This document shows, piece after piece, positions 34,859 through 43,014 of a DNA stretch of 63,168 bases (position 1 is its first letter; each line of letters starts with the position of its first letter). The notes beneath the pieces were generated by a model. It made no database searches. It saw only the letters and a list, made by a program, of their open reading frames with translations, and was not told the origin of the DNA. The stretch covers positions 1 to 63,168 of the forward strand of contig CAMBLO010000013.1 in NCBI GenBank assembly GCA_945868505.1, written 5' to 3'. The stretch comes from an uncultured Clostridia bacterium. Its GTDB lineage: Bacteria > Bacillota > Clostridia > Lachnospirales > Anaerotignaceae. A program made the translations under genes and the position numbers.

Positions 34859-37255
34859 ATGCAGATAAATGATGAAAGACCGGAGATTCTGGTAGTGGAT
34901 GATTCTGCCATGAACCGAGAGATTCTGGCAGATATTTTATCTGACACCTATCGTATCGTGGAGGCGGAAAATGGCCTTCAGGCGGTGAATCTGCTGGGGC
35001 AAGAGAACGCAAATTTTTCTCTGGTCCTGTTGGATATTGTGATGCCGGAAATGGATGGCTTCCAAGTGTTGGCATATATGAACCGCTTTCATTGGATCGA
35101 ATCAGTGCCTGTCATCATGATTTCCTCGGAGACGGCGGACAGCTATATCGCCAGAGCCTTTGAATTTGGCGTGACCGATTATGTCAGCCGTCCTTTCAAT
35201 CGGGATGTGATCCGGCGGCGAGTAGCCAACACCATTACGTTGTATGCAAAACAGAGACACTTGGCGGGTATGGTGGCAGAGCAGATGTATGCCAGAGAGA
35301 AAAGCAGCCGCTTGATGATTTCTATTCTCAGCCATGTGGTAGAATTCCGCAATGGTGAGACGGGTTTGCATATCCTGCATATCAATACTATTACGGAGAT
35401 GCTGCTGCGGCAGGCGGCGGAGCATTATGGCCTGACGGAAGATGATATTTTCACTATCACGACAGCTTCCTCCCTTCATGATATTGGGAAGATGGCAATT
35501 CCCGATGAAATCCTCAATAAGCCGGGCAAGCTGACGGCGGAGGAATTTGCCATTATGAAAACCCATTCCCAGTTAGGTGCTTCTATTCTGAACAATCTGC
35601 GGGAGCAATATACGGACAAGCTCCTGCAAACAGCTTATCAGATTTGCCTCTGGCACCATGAACGTTATGATGGCAACGGATATCCCGATGGGTTGAAGGG
35701 AGAGGAAATTCCCATTTCTGCCCAGATCGTTTCCATTGCGGACGTTTACGATGCGCTGACCAGCGAGCGTTGCTATAAAAAAGCCATCCCCCATGAAAAG
35801 GCCATGGAGATGATCTTAGGGGGGCAGTGTGGTGTATTTAATCCCTATTTGCTGGAATGTTTGGTTGCGATTTCTGAGGATTTGAAACGGGAAATGTTCG
35901 TTTCCTCGCCCTCGTTCGACGATGAACGGAGCATCAGCCAAATGAAACAGAAAATATTGAGTGACGATGAATTGGCAATGCCGGTACAGGTGCTGAAAAA
36001 ACTGGAATATGAACGGGCGAAATCCGGGTTTTATGCATCCTTGATGCAGGGTACTGTATTCCAATATACGGAAGAACCCCCTGTGCTGACCTTTGTACAT
36101 CCGGAACGGATCAGTCAAACGCTGCCTTTTAGCATCGTGAATCCCGACGAGAATTCTCTTTTTTTGGACAATCCTTTGTTGCAGATGTTTTTGGAGATCA
36201 AAGAGACTTCCAAGACGGTAGAAGGAGAGTTTCATATCGACCACACTGTTCAATATGCAGAGGAGGGTCGAACCTTCCGCTGTGACTGCATGACGATGCG
36301 GGGGGATACCGCACCTTTTCAATATATGGGCGTGGTAGGCAGAATTCGGGAGCTTTCCGATACCTCTCTGGCGGAAGGGGGCTCATTGGAGGGAAATGGT
36401 ATCTTGTCCCAATTCAGTATGACGGCAAAGCAGGCCTATGCGCTGCTGCAGCGGCTGGAAGGTGCTTTTGATATCGTCCGTTTCGTGGATGTAGGTGAGA
36501 AAAAGCAGATCTGCATTGACCGCAACGGGAAAAAGACCTTCTCCGACGATTTGTGCTATCAGGTGTGGAAAAAAGAGGAACGTTGCGAAAACTGCGTTTC
36601 CGGACGGGCGAAAAAGGAGCAGAACAAAGTCTCCAAATTTGAATTTATGGATGACTGCGTGTATTATGTAACAGCCCTCTACATGGAGGTGGACGGGCAG
36701 CCCTGTTCTCTGGAGATGGTCACTCACATCGAGGATGATATATTTTTGAACAGTTATTATGACGATCGTTTGATGGATATCATCACTAAACATAATCAAA
36801 AGATGTATATCGACTCTGTTACAGGGATATACAACCGGCGATATTATGAAGAAAAGCTGCGGGGAAACCATAAGGTGCAGGCCGTTGCCATGGTGGATCT
36901 GGATGGCTTCAGGCGGCTCAATGATGCCATGGGGCATCAGGGAGGAGATGCCGCACTTCGGCAGGTGGCGCATACTATTTCTGACAGTCTGGCGGAAGGG
37001 GATAAAGTTGCCAGATATGGTGGCGATGAGTTCATCATTGTGACTGAAGATGGAGATCCTCAGCGATTTGCACAGACCCTGAAACGTGTGAGCCAAAATA
37101 TAGCAGAATTGCCCATTGAAGGAGGCAACGGTCTCCATATTATTTCCAGTATCGGGGCAAAGCTGGGCGGCGAAAATGTGCCGGAAATGCTGCAGGCGGC
37201 GGATCGGCTGATGTATGAAGCCAAAAAGAAGAAGAACTGTATCTGCATGGAATAA
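34859..37255 (+). CDS. Response regulator with HD-GYP and GGDEF domains
   Basis: A 798-residue cytosolic protein that should both degrade and make cyclic di-GMP. REC domain about 9-125 with phospho-acceptor Asp59 (VLLDIVMPEMDG). HD-GYP phosphodiesterase about 160-350 with HDIGK at 207 and HHERYDGNGYP. A middle region of about 250 residues follows, including a cysteine pair (RCENC). The C-terminal GGDEF domain spans about 640-798 with YGGDEF at 720-725, an intact cyclase signature. GGAGG lies before the ATG at 34859. The Hpt gene 29 nt downstream suggests it is part of a phosphorelay. The net activity cannot be predicted. Confidence 0.93.
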   Translation: MQINDERPEILVVDDSAMNREILADILSDTYRIVEAENGLQAVNLLGQENANFSLVLLDIVMPEMDGFQVLAYMNRFHWIESVPVIMISSETADSYIARAFEFGVTDYVSRPFNRDVIRRRVANTITLYAKQRHLAGMVAEQMYAREKSSRLMISILSHVVEFRNGETGLHILHINTITEMLLRQAAEHYGLTEDDIFTITTASSLHDIGKMAIPDEILNKPGKLTAEEFAIMKTHSQLGASILNNLREQYTDKLLQTAYQICLWHHERYDGNGYPDGLKGEEIPISAQIVSIADVYDALTSERCYKKAIPHEKAMEMILGGQCGVFNPYLLECLVAISEDLKREMFVSSPSFDDERSISQMKQKILSDDELAMPVQVLKKLEYERAKSGFYASLMQGTVFQYTEEPPVLTFVHPERISQTLPFSIVNPDENSLFLDNPLLQMFLEIKETSKTVEGEFHIDHTVQYAEEGRTFRCDCMTMRGDTAPFQYMGVVGRIRELSDTSLAEGGSLEGNGILSQFSMTAKQAYALLQRLEGAFDIVRFVDVGEKKQICIDRNGKKTFSDDLCYQVWKKEERCENCVSGRAKKEQNKVSKFEFMDDCVYYVTALYMEVDGQPCSLEMVTHIEDDIFLNSYYDDRLMDIITKHNQKMYIDSVTGIYNRRYYEEKLRGNHKVQAVAMVDLDGFRRLNDAMGHQGGDAALRQVAHTISDSLAEGDKVARYGGDEFIIVTEDGDPQRFAQTLKRVSQNIAELPIEGGNGLHIISSIGAKLGGENVPEMLQAADRLMYEAKKKKNCICME

Positions 37256-37284
37256 ATCCGGCAGAGTTTTGGGGAGGAGAAATC

Positions 37285-37650
37285 ATGACGATCAAGGAAT
37301 GCTATGAAGCCTTTGGCGGCAATTATGCAGAAACAGTAAGCAGAATGGGCAGCGAGGGTCTGGTGAAGAAATTTGCATTGAAATTTTTGGCAGATACCAG
37401 CTTTAATACTCTCTGTGAGGCTATGGGCAAGGCAGATTGTCAGGAAGTTTTTCGGGCGGCTCATACCATGAAGGGCATTTGCCTGAGTCTGGGCTTTGAT
37501 AATCTGGGGAAGCTTGCCACCAGATTGGCAGATGCCCTGCGCCCTTGCCTGCCGGAATGCCTGCAGGCAGCAGAAACGGCTGCTTTGCTGGAACAGGTGA
37601 AGCAAGAATATGGCAGGACGAAAGCATTGCTGGAGCAGGTGGATGCCTGA
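37285..37650 (+). CDS. Hpt (histidine phosphotransfer) domain protein
   Basis: A 121-residue four-helix Hpt protein. The phosphorylatable His60 is in AAHTMKGICLSLGF, followed by the paired helix NLGKLATRLADAL. Stand-alone Hpt proteins relay phosphate between a hybrid kinase and response regulators. The gene follows the REC-HD-GYP-GGDEF regulator by 29 nt, so it likely exchanges phosphate with that REC domain. No kinase gene is in the window. GGGGAGGAG precedes the ATG. Confidence 0.9.
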   Translation: MTIKECYEAFGGNYAETVSRMGSEGLVKKFALKFLADTSFNTLCEAMGKADCQEVFRAAHTMKGICLSLGFDNLGKLATRLADALRPCLPECLQAAETAALLEQVKQEYGRTKALLEQVDA

Positions 37651-37668
37651 GAAAGAGGGGGAAGGAAA

Positions 37669-37881
37669 ATGTTTGATGTTCAGACAACAGCGTTCCTGTT
37701 GGATGCCGTAGCCCAGACAGCGGAAGCGGCCGTTGAACCGGGTGCGGCACTGACATTGATTCCCGTTGCCGTAGGCACCATCTGCGGTATCGGCGTTGCA
37801 GGTTTTTTTATGCATTATGCGGCGAAAAAAGGGGACAGAGACAGAAGAAATGACCCCAATCGCTTCAAACGGCTGAAATAA
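37669..37881 (+). CDS. Small membrane protein of unknown function
   Basis: A 70-residue protein with one clear transmembrane stretch (about 30-50, LIPVAVGTICGIGVAGFFM). A very basic C-terminus (KKGDRDRRNDPNRFKRLK) would stay in the cytosol. GGGGGAAGG lies before the ATG. It starts 18 nt after the Hpt gene and so is probably the third gene of the c-di-GMP regulator operon. No family recognised. Confidence 0.7.
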   Translation: MFDVQTTAFLLDAVAQTAEAAVEPGAALTLIPVAVGTICGIGVAGFFMHYAAKKGDRDRRNDPNRFKRLK

Positions 37882-37918
37882 AAGGGGATATTTCCCAGCT
37901 CTTTTCTGTGAGATATAC

Positions 37919-37946
37919 TTGACAAGTTATTAACAAATGGTATAAT
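37919..37946 (+). promoter_or_regulatory. Consensus promoter of the FMN riboswitch-ribU transcript
   Basis: TTGACA (37919-37924), 16-bp spacer, TATAAT (37941-37946). Both hexamers are perfect. The start point at about 37953 is 100 nt before the FMN aptamer. Confidence 0.9.
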
Positions 37947-37963
37947 GAGATTGTAAAAATAAA

Positions 37964-38035
37964 TGCCATGCATACCGTAAAATCCCAAGAGGGTTCCGGT
38001 CGTGGCGTATGTCTGAAAGGCATATCTGCATGGCG
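37964..38035 (+). promoter_or_regulatory. Unassigned structured RNA between promoter and FMN riboswitch
   Basis: A closing stem GCCATGC (37965-37971)/GCATGGC (38028-38034) encloses two hairpins. One has ACCG/CGGT with inner CCC/GGG and AAGA loop (37974-38000). The other has GTATGTC/GGCATAT with TGAAA loop (38007-38025). Together they form a compact three-way junction. It is not part of the RFN fold and matches no class I recognise. Confidence 0.5.
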
Positions 38036-38053
38036 CATCACTACATAAATATT

Positions 38054-38163
38054 TTCTTCAGGGCAGGGTGAAATTCCCGATCGGCGGTAAAGTCCGCGAG
38101 CGCTTTTGCGTAGGATTTGGTGCGATTCCAAAACCGACAGTATAGTCTGGATGGGAGAAGAAA
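38054..38163 (+). promoter_or_regulatory. FMN riboswitch (RFN element)
   Basis: Contains the highly conserved AGGGCAGGGTGAAATTCCCG, GGCGGTAAAGTCCGCGAGC and ACCGACAGTATAGTCTGGAT segments. It binds FMN and controls riboflavin uptake or synthesis. Here a terminator lies about 60 nt downstream, so control is by transcription termination. Confidence 0.97.
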
Positions 38164-38221
38164 AGTAAAGAGCGGTGTTTTTTGCGTGGGCGAAAAATAT
38201 CATTCTTTCCTTTGCTTGTTT

Positions 38222-38251
38222 AGCCTGAAGAGTTTCAGGCTTTTTCTTATT
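38222..38251 (+). terminator. Expression-platform terminator of the FMN riboswitch
   Basis: AGCCTGAA (38222-38229) pairs with TTCAGGCT (38234-38241), followed by TTTTCTTATTTTT. A further AGCCTGAA-type sequence at 38271 could form an alternative pairing. Confidence 0.85.
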
Positions 38252-38298
38252 TTTGGGGAGAAGCCTGAAGGCGAAACAAAAATGGAGGTAATCTGAAA

Positions 38299-38862
38299 AT
38301 GGAAAACATGGCAAACAAAAACAAGAGAATTTCAACAAGACAGTTGGTATCTATGGCGATGCTGGGGGCAATTTCCATCGTGCTGGTGGCGGCGATCCAT
38401 TTCCCTTTGATCCCTGCGGCAGCATTTCTGGAATATGACCCTGCGGATATCCCTATTCTGATTTGCGCCTTCGCCTATGGCCCCGGGGCAGGCTTTTTGC
38501 TGACTGTAGTCGTTTCCTTTATCCAAGGCATGACCGTCAGCGCCCAGAGCGGCATTATCGGCATTATCATGCATATTTTTGCCACAGGCTCCTGTGTTCT
38601 GGTGGCAGGGCATATCTATAAACGCCATAAAACAAGAAAAACAGCGGTGATCGCTCTGATCTGCGGTGCTGTCGTACAGACAGTGGCTATGGTCGTGATG
38701 AATATGATCTTCACACCCCTGTTCATGGGCGCACCTTTGGAAACGGTTTTGGCAATGATGATTCCCGCCATCATTCCTTTCAACGCATTGAAAGCAGGCA
38801 TCAACTGCACCATCACTTTCTTCCTGTATAAATCCATTTCCCATCTGATCAAAGGCCATTGA
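38299..38862 (+). CDS. ribU: ECF transporter S component, riboflavin-specific
   Basis: A 187-residue membrane protein with about six hydrophobic segments, the riboflavin-binding S subunit used with the shared ECF module. It has LVSMAMLGAISIVLVAAIHFP (about 15-35), EYDPADIPILICAF, where the aspartates and GPGAGF follow the RibU pattern, and the conserved mid-protein GIIGIIMHIFATG. GGAGG lies ten bases before the ATG. The FMN riboswitch upstream confirms the flavin substrate. Confidence 0.95.
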   Translation: MENMANKNKRISTRQLVSMAMLGAISIVLVAAIHFPLIPAAAFLEYDPADIPILICAFAYGPGAGFLLTVVVSFIQGMTVSAQSGIIGIIMHIFATGSCVLVAGHIYKRHKTRKTAVIALICGAVVQTVAMVVMNMIFTPLFMGAPLETVLAMMIPAIIPFNALKAGINCTITFFLYKSISHLIKGH

Positions 38863-38904
38863 TTTTTGGGAAATGTGGAATTTGAAATCATTCTTATGGA
38901 TAGA

Positions 38905-38932
38905 TGGGGCCCCGTCAGGGGCCTTTTTCCAT
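38905..38932 (+). terminator. Terminator of ribU
   Basis: GGCCCC pairs with GGGGCC around GTCA, followed by TTTTT. Confidence 0.8.
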
Positions 38933-39016
38933 GTCATTTTTGGGAAGGCGGCAGGCCGATGCAGGGCGAAGATACGTTTCAAATATTGAAATTTTCCGTT
39001 TTCCCGCAATTTTTTG

Positions 39017-39045
39017 TTGTCATTGGGGAGCGAAGTGCATATAAT
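39017..39045 (+). promoter_or_regulatory. Promoter of ddl-murI
   Basis: TTGTCA (39017-39022), 17-bp spacer, TATAAT (39040-39045), about 43 nt before the ddl start. Confidence 0.85.
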
Positions 39046-39094
39046 AGAAAAGAATTGGTGAAAATCGGTCATTCCGTTTGAGAGGAAGGATGCT

Positions 39095-40174
39095 ATGAAC
39101 AGCAAAAAAACAGTGGCAGTGATTTTCGGGGGACAGTCCTCGGAACACGAAGTTTCCAGAACATCTGCAGTGCTGATGCTGAATGCACTGGATAAAGAAA
39201 AATATCAGGTCCTTCCTGTAGGGATTACGAAAAAAGGGCGGTGGCTTATCTATAACGGCCCCGTAGAGCATGTGAAAACAGGCGAATGGGAAAAATACGG
39301 CACACCCGTGTCCCTTTCCCCCGATGCTACAAAAAAATGCTTTCTGAAGATCGTAAACGGTACCGTGAAGGAGATTCCTGTGGATGTGGTAATTCCTGTA
39401 CTCCATGGTGCATGGGGCGAGGATGGTACCATTCAGGGGCTTTTGGAAATGGCACAGATTCCCTATGTGGGCTGCGGCGTATTGGCCTCTGCGGTTTCCA
39501 TGGATAAGGTCTTTACAAAAATGATTGCCAAAACTGCCCGTATTCCTCAGGCGAAATACCTTTGGGTTCATAAAATGGACTTGGAGGGAAAACGGGAAAA
39601 AATCATGGATCAGGTGGAACGGAAGCTGGGCTATCCCTGCTTCGTAAAGCCTTCCAACGCAGGCTCTTCCGTGGGGATTTCCAAGGCAAAAAACAGAGAA
39701 CAGCTTTCCAAAGCTTTGGACTATGCGGCAGGCTATGACAGAAAGGTCATCATCGAAGAAGCTATCGACGCCAGAGAATTCGAATGTGCCGTTTTGGGCA
39801 ACGAAGAACCTATCGTCAGCGGCGTGGGGGAAGTTCTGGCGGCGGCGGAATTCTATGATTATGATGCAAAATATAACAACAGCGACTCCCGCACGGTGAT
39901 CCCTGCGGAGGTGGAACAGGAAAAGGTGGAGGAAATGCGCCGCATCGCCAAGAAAATTTTCTGTGCCGTAGATGGCAGCGGGCTGGCGCGGGTGGATTTC
40001 TTCATTGATCAAAAAACAGGAAAAGTGCTTTTTAATGAGCTGAATACCATGCCGGGCTTTACGCCCATCAGTATGTATCCCATGCTTTGGGTACACGCAG
40101 GCATGACAGAAACAGAGCTGATGGATCGTTTCATTGAATTGGCATTGTCCAGAGATTCGGGCATCAGAGGGTAA
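39095..40174 (+). CDS. ddl: D-alanine--D-alanine ligase
   Basis: A 359-residue ATP-grasp enzyme joining two D-alanines for peptidoglycan. The N-terminal GGQSSEHEVSRTSA (about 8-21), CFVKPSNAGSSVGISKA (ATP-grasp) and FNELNTMPGFTPISMYP (metal and substrate loop) are intact. The loop residue expected for D-Ala versus D-lactate specificity was not resolved by eye. GAGGAAGG lies upstream. It is followed after 11 nt by murI, giving an operon for D-amino-acid supply to the wall. Confidence 0.95.
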   Translation: MNSKKTVAVIFGGQSSEHEVSRTSAVLMLNALDKEKYQVLPVGITKKGRWLIYNGPVEHVKTGEWEKYGTPVSLSPDATKKCFLKIVNGTVKEIPVDVVIPVLHGAWGEDGTIQGLLEMAQIPYVGCGVLASAVSMDKVFTKMIAKTARIPQAKYLWVHKMDLEGKREKIMDQVERKLGYPCFVKPSNAGSSVGISKAKNREQLSKALDYAAGYDRKVIIEEAIDAREFECAVLGNEEPIVSGVGEVLAAAEFYDYDAKYNNSDSRTVIPAEVEQEKVEEMRRIAKKIFCAVDGSGLARVDFFIDQKTGKVLFNELNTMPGFTPISMYPMLWVHAGMTETELMDRFIELALSRDSGIRG

Positions 40175-40185
40175 GGAGAAGTAGT

Positions 40186-40989
40186 ATGGATACAAGACCT
40201 ATCGGTGTATTTGATTCCGGGGTGGGCGGCCTGACTGTGGTAAAGCAGATCATGAAGGTTATGCCCCATGAAAATATCATATATTTCGGTGATACGGCCC
40301 GTGTACCCTATGGTACAAAGTCCAAGGAAGCCGTAACCAAATATTCCAAGCAGAATGTACGCTTTTTGCTGAGCAAGGATGTAAAGGCTATCATTGTTGC
40401 CTGCAATACCGCCAGCTCAAACAGCCTGGATGAGTTGCGGGATACCTTCGATGTGCCGATCTTCGGCGTTGTTGTGCCCGGGGTGGAAGAAGCATTGCGT
40501 GCTACAAAAAATAAGAAAATCGGTGTCATCGGTACACAGGGTACCGTCCGTTCCGGTGCCTATGAAAGAATGATCTGCGCCGAGGACAGCGAAATGCAGG
40601 TGTTCACAAAGGCCTGCCCCCTTTTCGTGCCTTTGGCGGAAGAAGGCTGGACAGATAACGAGGTTTCCCGTCAGGCGGCGAAAAATTATCTGACAGATTT
40701 GGTGGCAACGGGCATCGATTCTCTGGTTTTGGGCTGCACCCATTACCCCCTGCTGAAACGCTGCATCGGCACTACCGTGGGCGATGCTATCAAGCTGGTA
40801 GATCCTGCCAAGGCCACAGCCAAGCGGGTGATGCATTTCCTTGGGGAAAGAGGTATGCTGAATGAAAACGAAGAAATCGGAGAAAAGCAGTTCTATCTCA
40901 GCGACAGCACGGATACCTTCAAATTCGTCTGCCAGAAGGCATTGAAGCATGGCTATCAGCCGGAAATCATTGATATTGAAAAGTATTGA
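40186..40989 (+). CDS. murI: Glutamate racemase
   Basis: A 267-residue cofactor-free racemase making D-glutamate for peptidoglycan. The two catalytic cysteines are in VACNTASSNS (about residue 72) and LGCTHYPLL (about 184). The N-terminal FDSGVGGLTV motif is intact. AAGGAG lies before the ATG. Second gene of the ddl-murI operon, ending at a strong terminator. Confidence 0.96.
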   Translation: MDTRPIGVFDSGVGGLTVVKQIMKVMPHENIIYFGDTARVPYGTKSKEAVTKYSKQNVRFLLSKDVKAIIVACNTASSNSLDELRDTFDVPIFGVVVPGVEEALRATKNKKIGVIGTQGTVRSGAYERMICAEDSEMQVFTKACPLFVPLAEEGWTDNEVSRQAAKNYLTDLVATGIDSLVLGCTHYPLLKRCIGTTVGDAIKLVDPAKATAKRVMHFLGERGMLNENEEIGEKQFYLSDSTDTFKFVCQKALKHGYQPEIIDIEKY

Positions 40990-40995
40990 CAAACA

Positions 40996-41026
40996 AAAAG
41001 GACGACAGATTTCTGTCGTCCTTTTC
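40996..41026 (+). terminator. Terminator of ddl-murI
   Basis: AAAAGGACGACAG pairs with CTGTCGTCCTTTT around ATTT, followed by CTT. Confidence 0.9.
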
Positions 41027-41164
41027 TTAAGGGGAAGAAGTAGAAAGAATGTTAATTAGAGTGGTTGAAAACCATTCTAAGGGGGAGTAACATCCTCAGT
41101 CATCAGTATTGCCCCTTTGCGGGGAAATATACAGCAAATCGAAAAAGTTTTGTGACTTGATTAC

Positions 41165-41221
41165 AATAATAATTATTATTTAAGAGGAATTATTGAAATT
41201 ATTTCCTTTTTGTGATATACT
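41165..41221 (+). promoter_or_regulatory. Thioredoxin promoter with a PerR/Fur-like palindrome
   Basis: TTGAAA (41193-41198), 17-bp spacer, TATACT (41216-41221). Twelve bases upstream lies the perfect 16-bp palindrome AATAATAATTATTATT (41165-41180). Its core matches the PerR box TTATAATnATTATAA at about 12 of 14 positions. PerR-type control of a thioredoxin in an anaerobe is plausible but unproven. Confidence 0.6.
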
Positions 41222-41287
41222 CATTGCAAACATAAGAAATCATCAAAAGGTTAAGATAGAGAAGAAAGACAGAAGGAGGAAATGAAA

Positions 41288-41602
41288 ATGAAACAAGTAA
41301 AATCCAATGAATTCCAGATGGAAGTTTTAGAAAGCAAAGTCCCCGTTTTGGTAGATTTTTCCGCTACATGGTGCGGCCCTTGTCAGATGATGGGTCCTGT
41401 GCTGGAGCAGATGTCTGCGGAATATGAAGGCAAGGCCAAGATTTTGAAGGTGGATATTGATGAATCCATGGATCTGGCTCAGAAATACCAGATTATGAGC
41501 GTTCCCAACATGATTTTCTTCAAAGACGGTGCGCCTGCCGATGCAGTGGTGGGGGCAGTTCCTGCGGCTTATCTGAAGGAAAAACTGGAAAAACTTTTAT
41601 AA
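41288..41602 (+). CDS. trxA: Thioredoxin
   Basis: A 104-residue thioredoxin fold with the redox centre WCGPC (Cys29 and Cys32) and the cis-proline segment SVPNMIFF. It reduces protein disulfides and feeds enzymes such as MsrAB. AGGAGG is eight bases before this ATG. An ATG two codons earlier (41282) sits too close to it. Monocistronic with its own promoter and terminator. Confidence 0.95.
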   Translation: MKQVKSNEFQMEVLESKVPVLVDFSATWCGPCQMMGPVLEQMSAEYEGKAKILKVDIDESMDLAQKYQIMSVPNMIFFKDGAPADAVVGAVPAAYLKEKLEKLL

Positions 41603-41611
41603 GACATGGAA

Positions 41612-41647
41612 AATCCCTTGATATTGTCATATCAGGGGATTTTTTAT
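41612..41647 (+). terminator. Terminator of trxA
   Basis: AATCCC-TTGATAT pairs with ATATCA-GGGGATT around TGTC, followed by TTTTT. Confidence 0.85.
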
Positions 41648-41804
41648 TGTCGGAAAGAAAAATTTTACTTACATCCGAAGAAATTTTGTGGTATAAAAGA
41701 ATTGCAATGCGTTGCTTACATGCGTAAATCCAATTGTGCGTGTGAGCGGCGCATTGTTTTTTTGTTTTCGGCAGAAATTTTTTTAGAAAAAGGAGGTCAT
41801 TCTT

Positions 41805-42986
41805 TTGCAAAAGGAAGTAAAACTGTGGAACAGGGATTTTGTGTGTATCATCATCATCAATTTTCTGGTGTTCCTGAATCACCTGTCTATTTTGTCTACC
41901 TTTCCCTTCTACATCGAATATCTGGGCGGTTCGGAAGCGGTGGCGGGCATGGCGGCGGCTCTGTTTTCTATTGTTGCGGTGCTTTGCCGCCCCTTCATCG
42001 GCTGGATGCTGGATAACGGCAAGCGAAAAGCCATCCTCGTTGTAGGGCTTTGCGGCATGATGCTGATGCCCATTGGCTATCTGGTGCTGGGCACATTGTT
42101 TTTGGCATTTGTCTGCCGTATGGTGCATGGGGCTTCTCTGGCCTTTTCCAATACATCTACGGCTACCATTGCCACAGATATTATCCCTCGTCCCCGTTTC
42201 GCGGAAGGGATGGGAATGTTCGGCATGGCTACGGCTCTGGCAACGGCGGTAGCCCCTGCGGTGGGGCTGGCGCTGATGGAAAAAATGGGCTTTGGGATGC
42301 TGTTCCTCTTTGGTGCTTTTTCCATTGCCATTGCGCTGGTGTTGTTTTTGATGCTGAAAACCCCTAAGATTGAGGTACAGAAAAAGCCTTTGAACATCAA
42401 GGGCTTGCTGGACAAGGATGCCATTCCCGCATCCCTGACGGCACTGATTTTTATGTTCACCTATGGTGCCTTGGAAAACTTTGCGGCAAAATTCGCCGTA
42501 GAACAGCATCTGCCCAGCGGCGGCATCTTCTTTGCTATTATGGCAGTGACGGTACTGGTGATGCGTCTGACAGCGGGAAAGGTGACCGACCGACACGGCG
42601 AAAGCATCTTTGCCTATAGCTGCAATATCGCCATGTTTGCGGCGTTCCTGCTGTTGGGTCTTTGCCCTAATACGGTAACTTACATTCTGGCGGCGGTGCT
42701 GTCAGGCTTTGGCTTTGGCGGGCTGGAGCCTGCATTGCAGTCAATGGCGGTGGCCATCGCCCCTCCTGAAAATCGCGGCAGTGCCAATTCCACCTTCCTC
42801 TGCGCCTATGATATTGGCATCGGCGTGGGGGGCGGCATTGCGGGGGTGCTGATTTCCTCCTTTGGCTATGGCAAAATGTTCGTCATTATGGCGGTATTCA
42901 ATATCCTGTCTATTGTGGTCTATGTCCTCATCGGCAGAAACCATCCATCTTCCTTTACATACAGAAAGAAGCTGGCGGCGAAATGA
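41805..42986 (+). CDS. MFS transporter
   Basis: A 393-residue major facilitator with 12 predicted membrane helices. The loop 2-3 signature appears as GWMLDNGKRKAILVVG (about 66-81), and the second-half equivalent is GKVTDRHGESIF. The subgroup resembles drug or metabolite exporters (DHA-type). The substrate is unknown. The start is TTG at 41805, with AAGGAGG eight bases upstream and no better ATG nearby. Single gene between terminators. Confidence 0.9.
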   Translation: MQKEVKLWNRDFVCIIIINFLVFLNHLSILSTFPFYIEYLGGSEAVAGMAAALFSIVAVLCRPFIGWMLDNGKRKAILVVGLCGMMLMPIGYLVLGTLFLAFVCRMVHGASLAFSNTSTATIATDIIPRPRFAEGMGMFGMATALATAVAPAVGLALMEKMGFGMLFLFGAFSIAIALVLFLMLKTPKIEVQKKPLNIKGLLDKDAIPASLTALIFMFTYGALENFAAKFAVEQHLPSGGIFFAIMAVTVLVMRLTAGKVTDRHGESIFAYSCNIAMFAAFLLLGLCPNTVTYILAAVLSGFGFGGLEPALQSMAVAIAPPENRGSANSTFLCAYDIGIGVGGGIAGVLISSFGYGKMFVIMAVFNILSIVVYVLIGRNHPSSFTYRKKLAAK

Positions 42987-43014
42987 AAAGGAGAGCCTTT
43001 TGGCTCTCCTTTTT
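42987..43014. terminator. Terminator of the MFS gene
   Basis: AAAGGAGAGCC pairs with GGCTCTCCTTT around TTTT, followed by TT. It overlaps the stop of the convergent VWA gene and may serve both. Confidence 0.88.

Noticed and set aside
41054..41110. Possible second yybP-ykoY riboswitch before trxA (AGGGGGAGTAAC, GTCATCA)
   Set aside because: The helices expected between the conserved blocks cannot be formed, and the segment lies upstream of the trxA promoter, so it would not be in the transcript.
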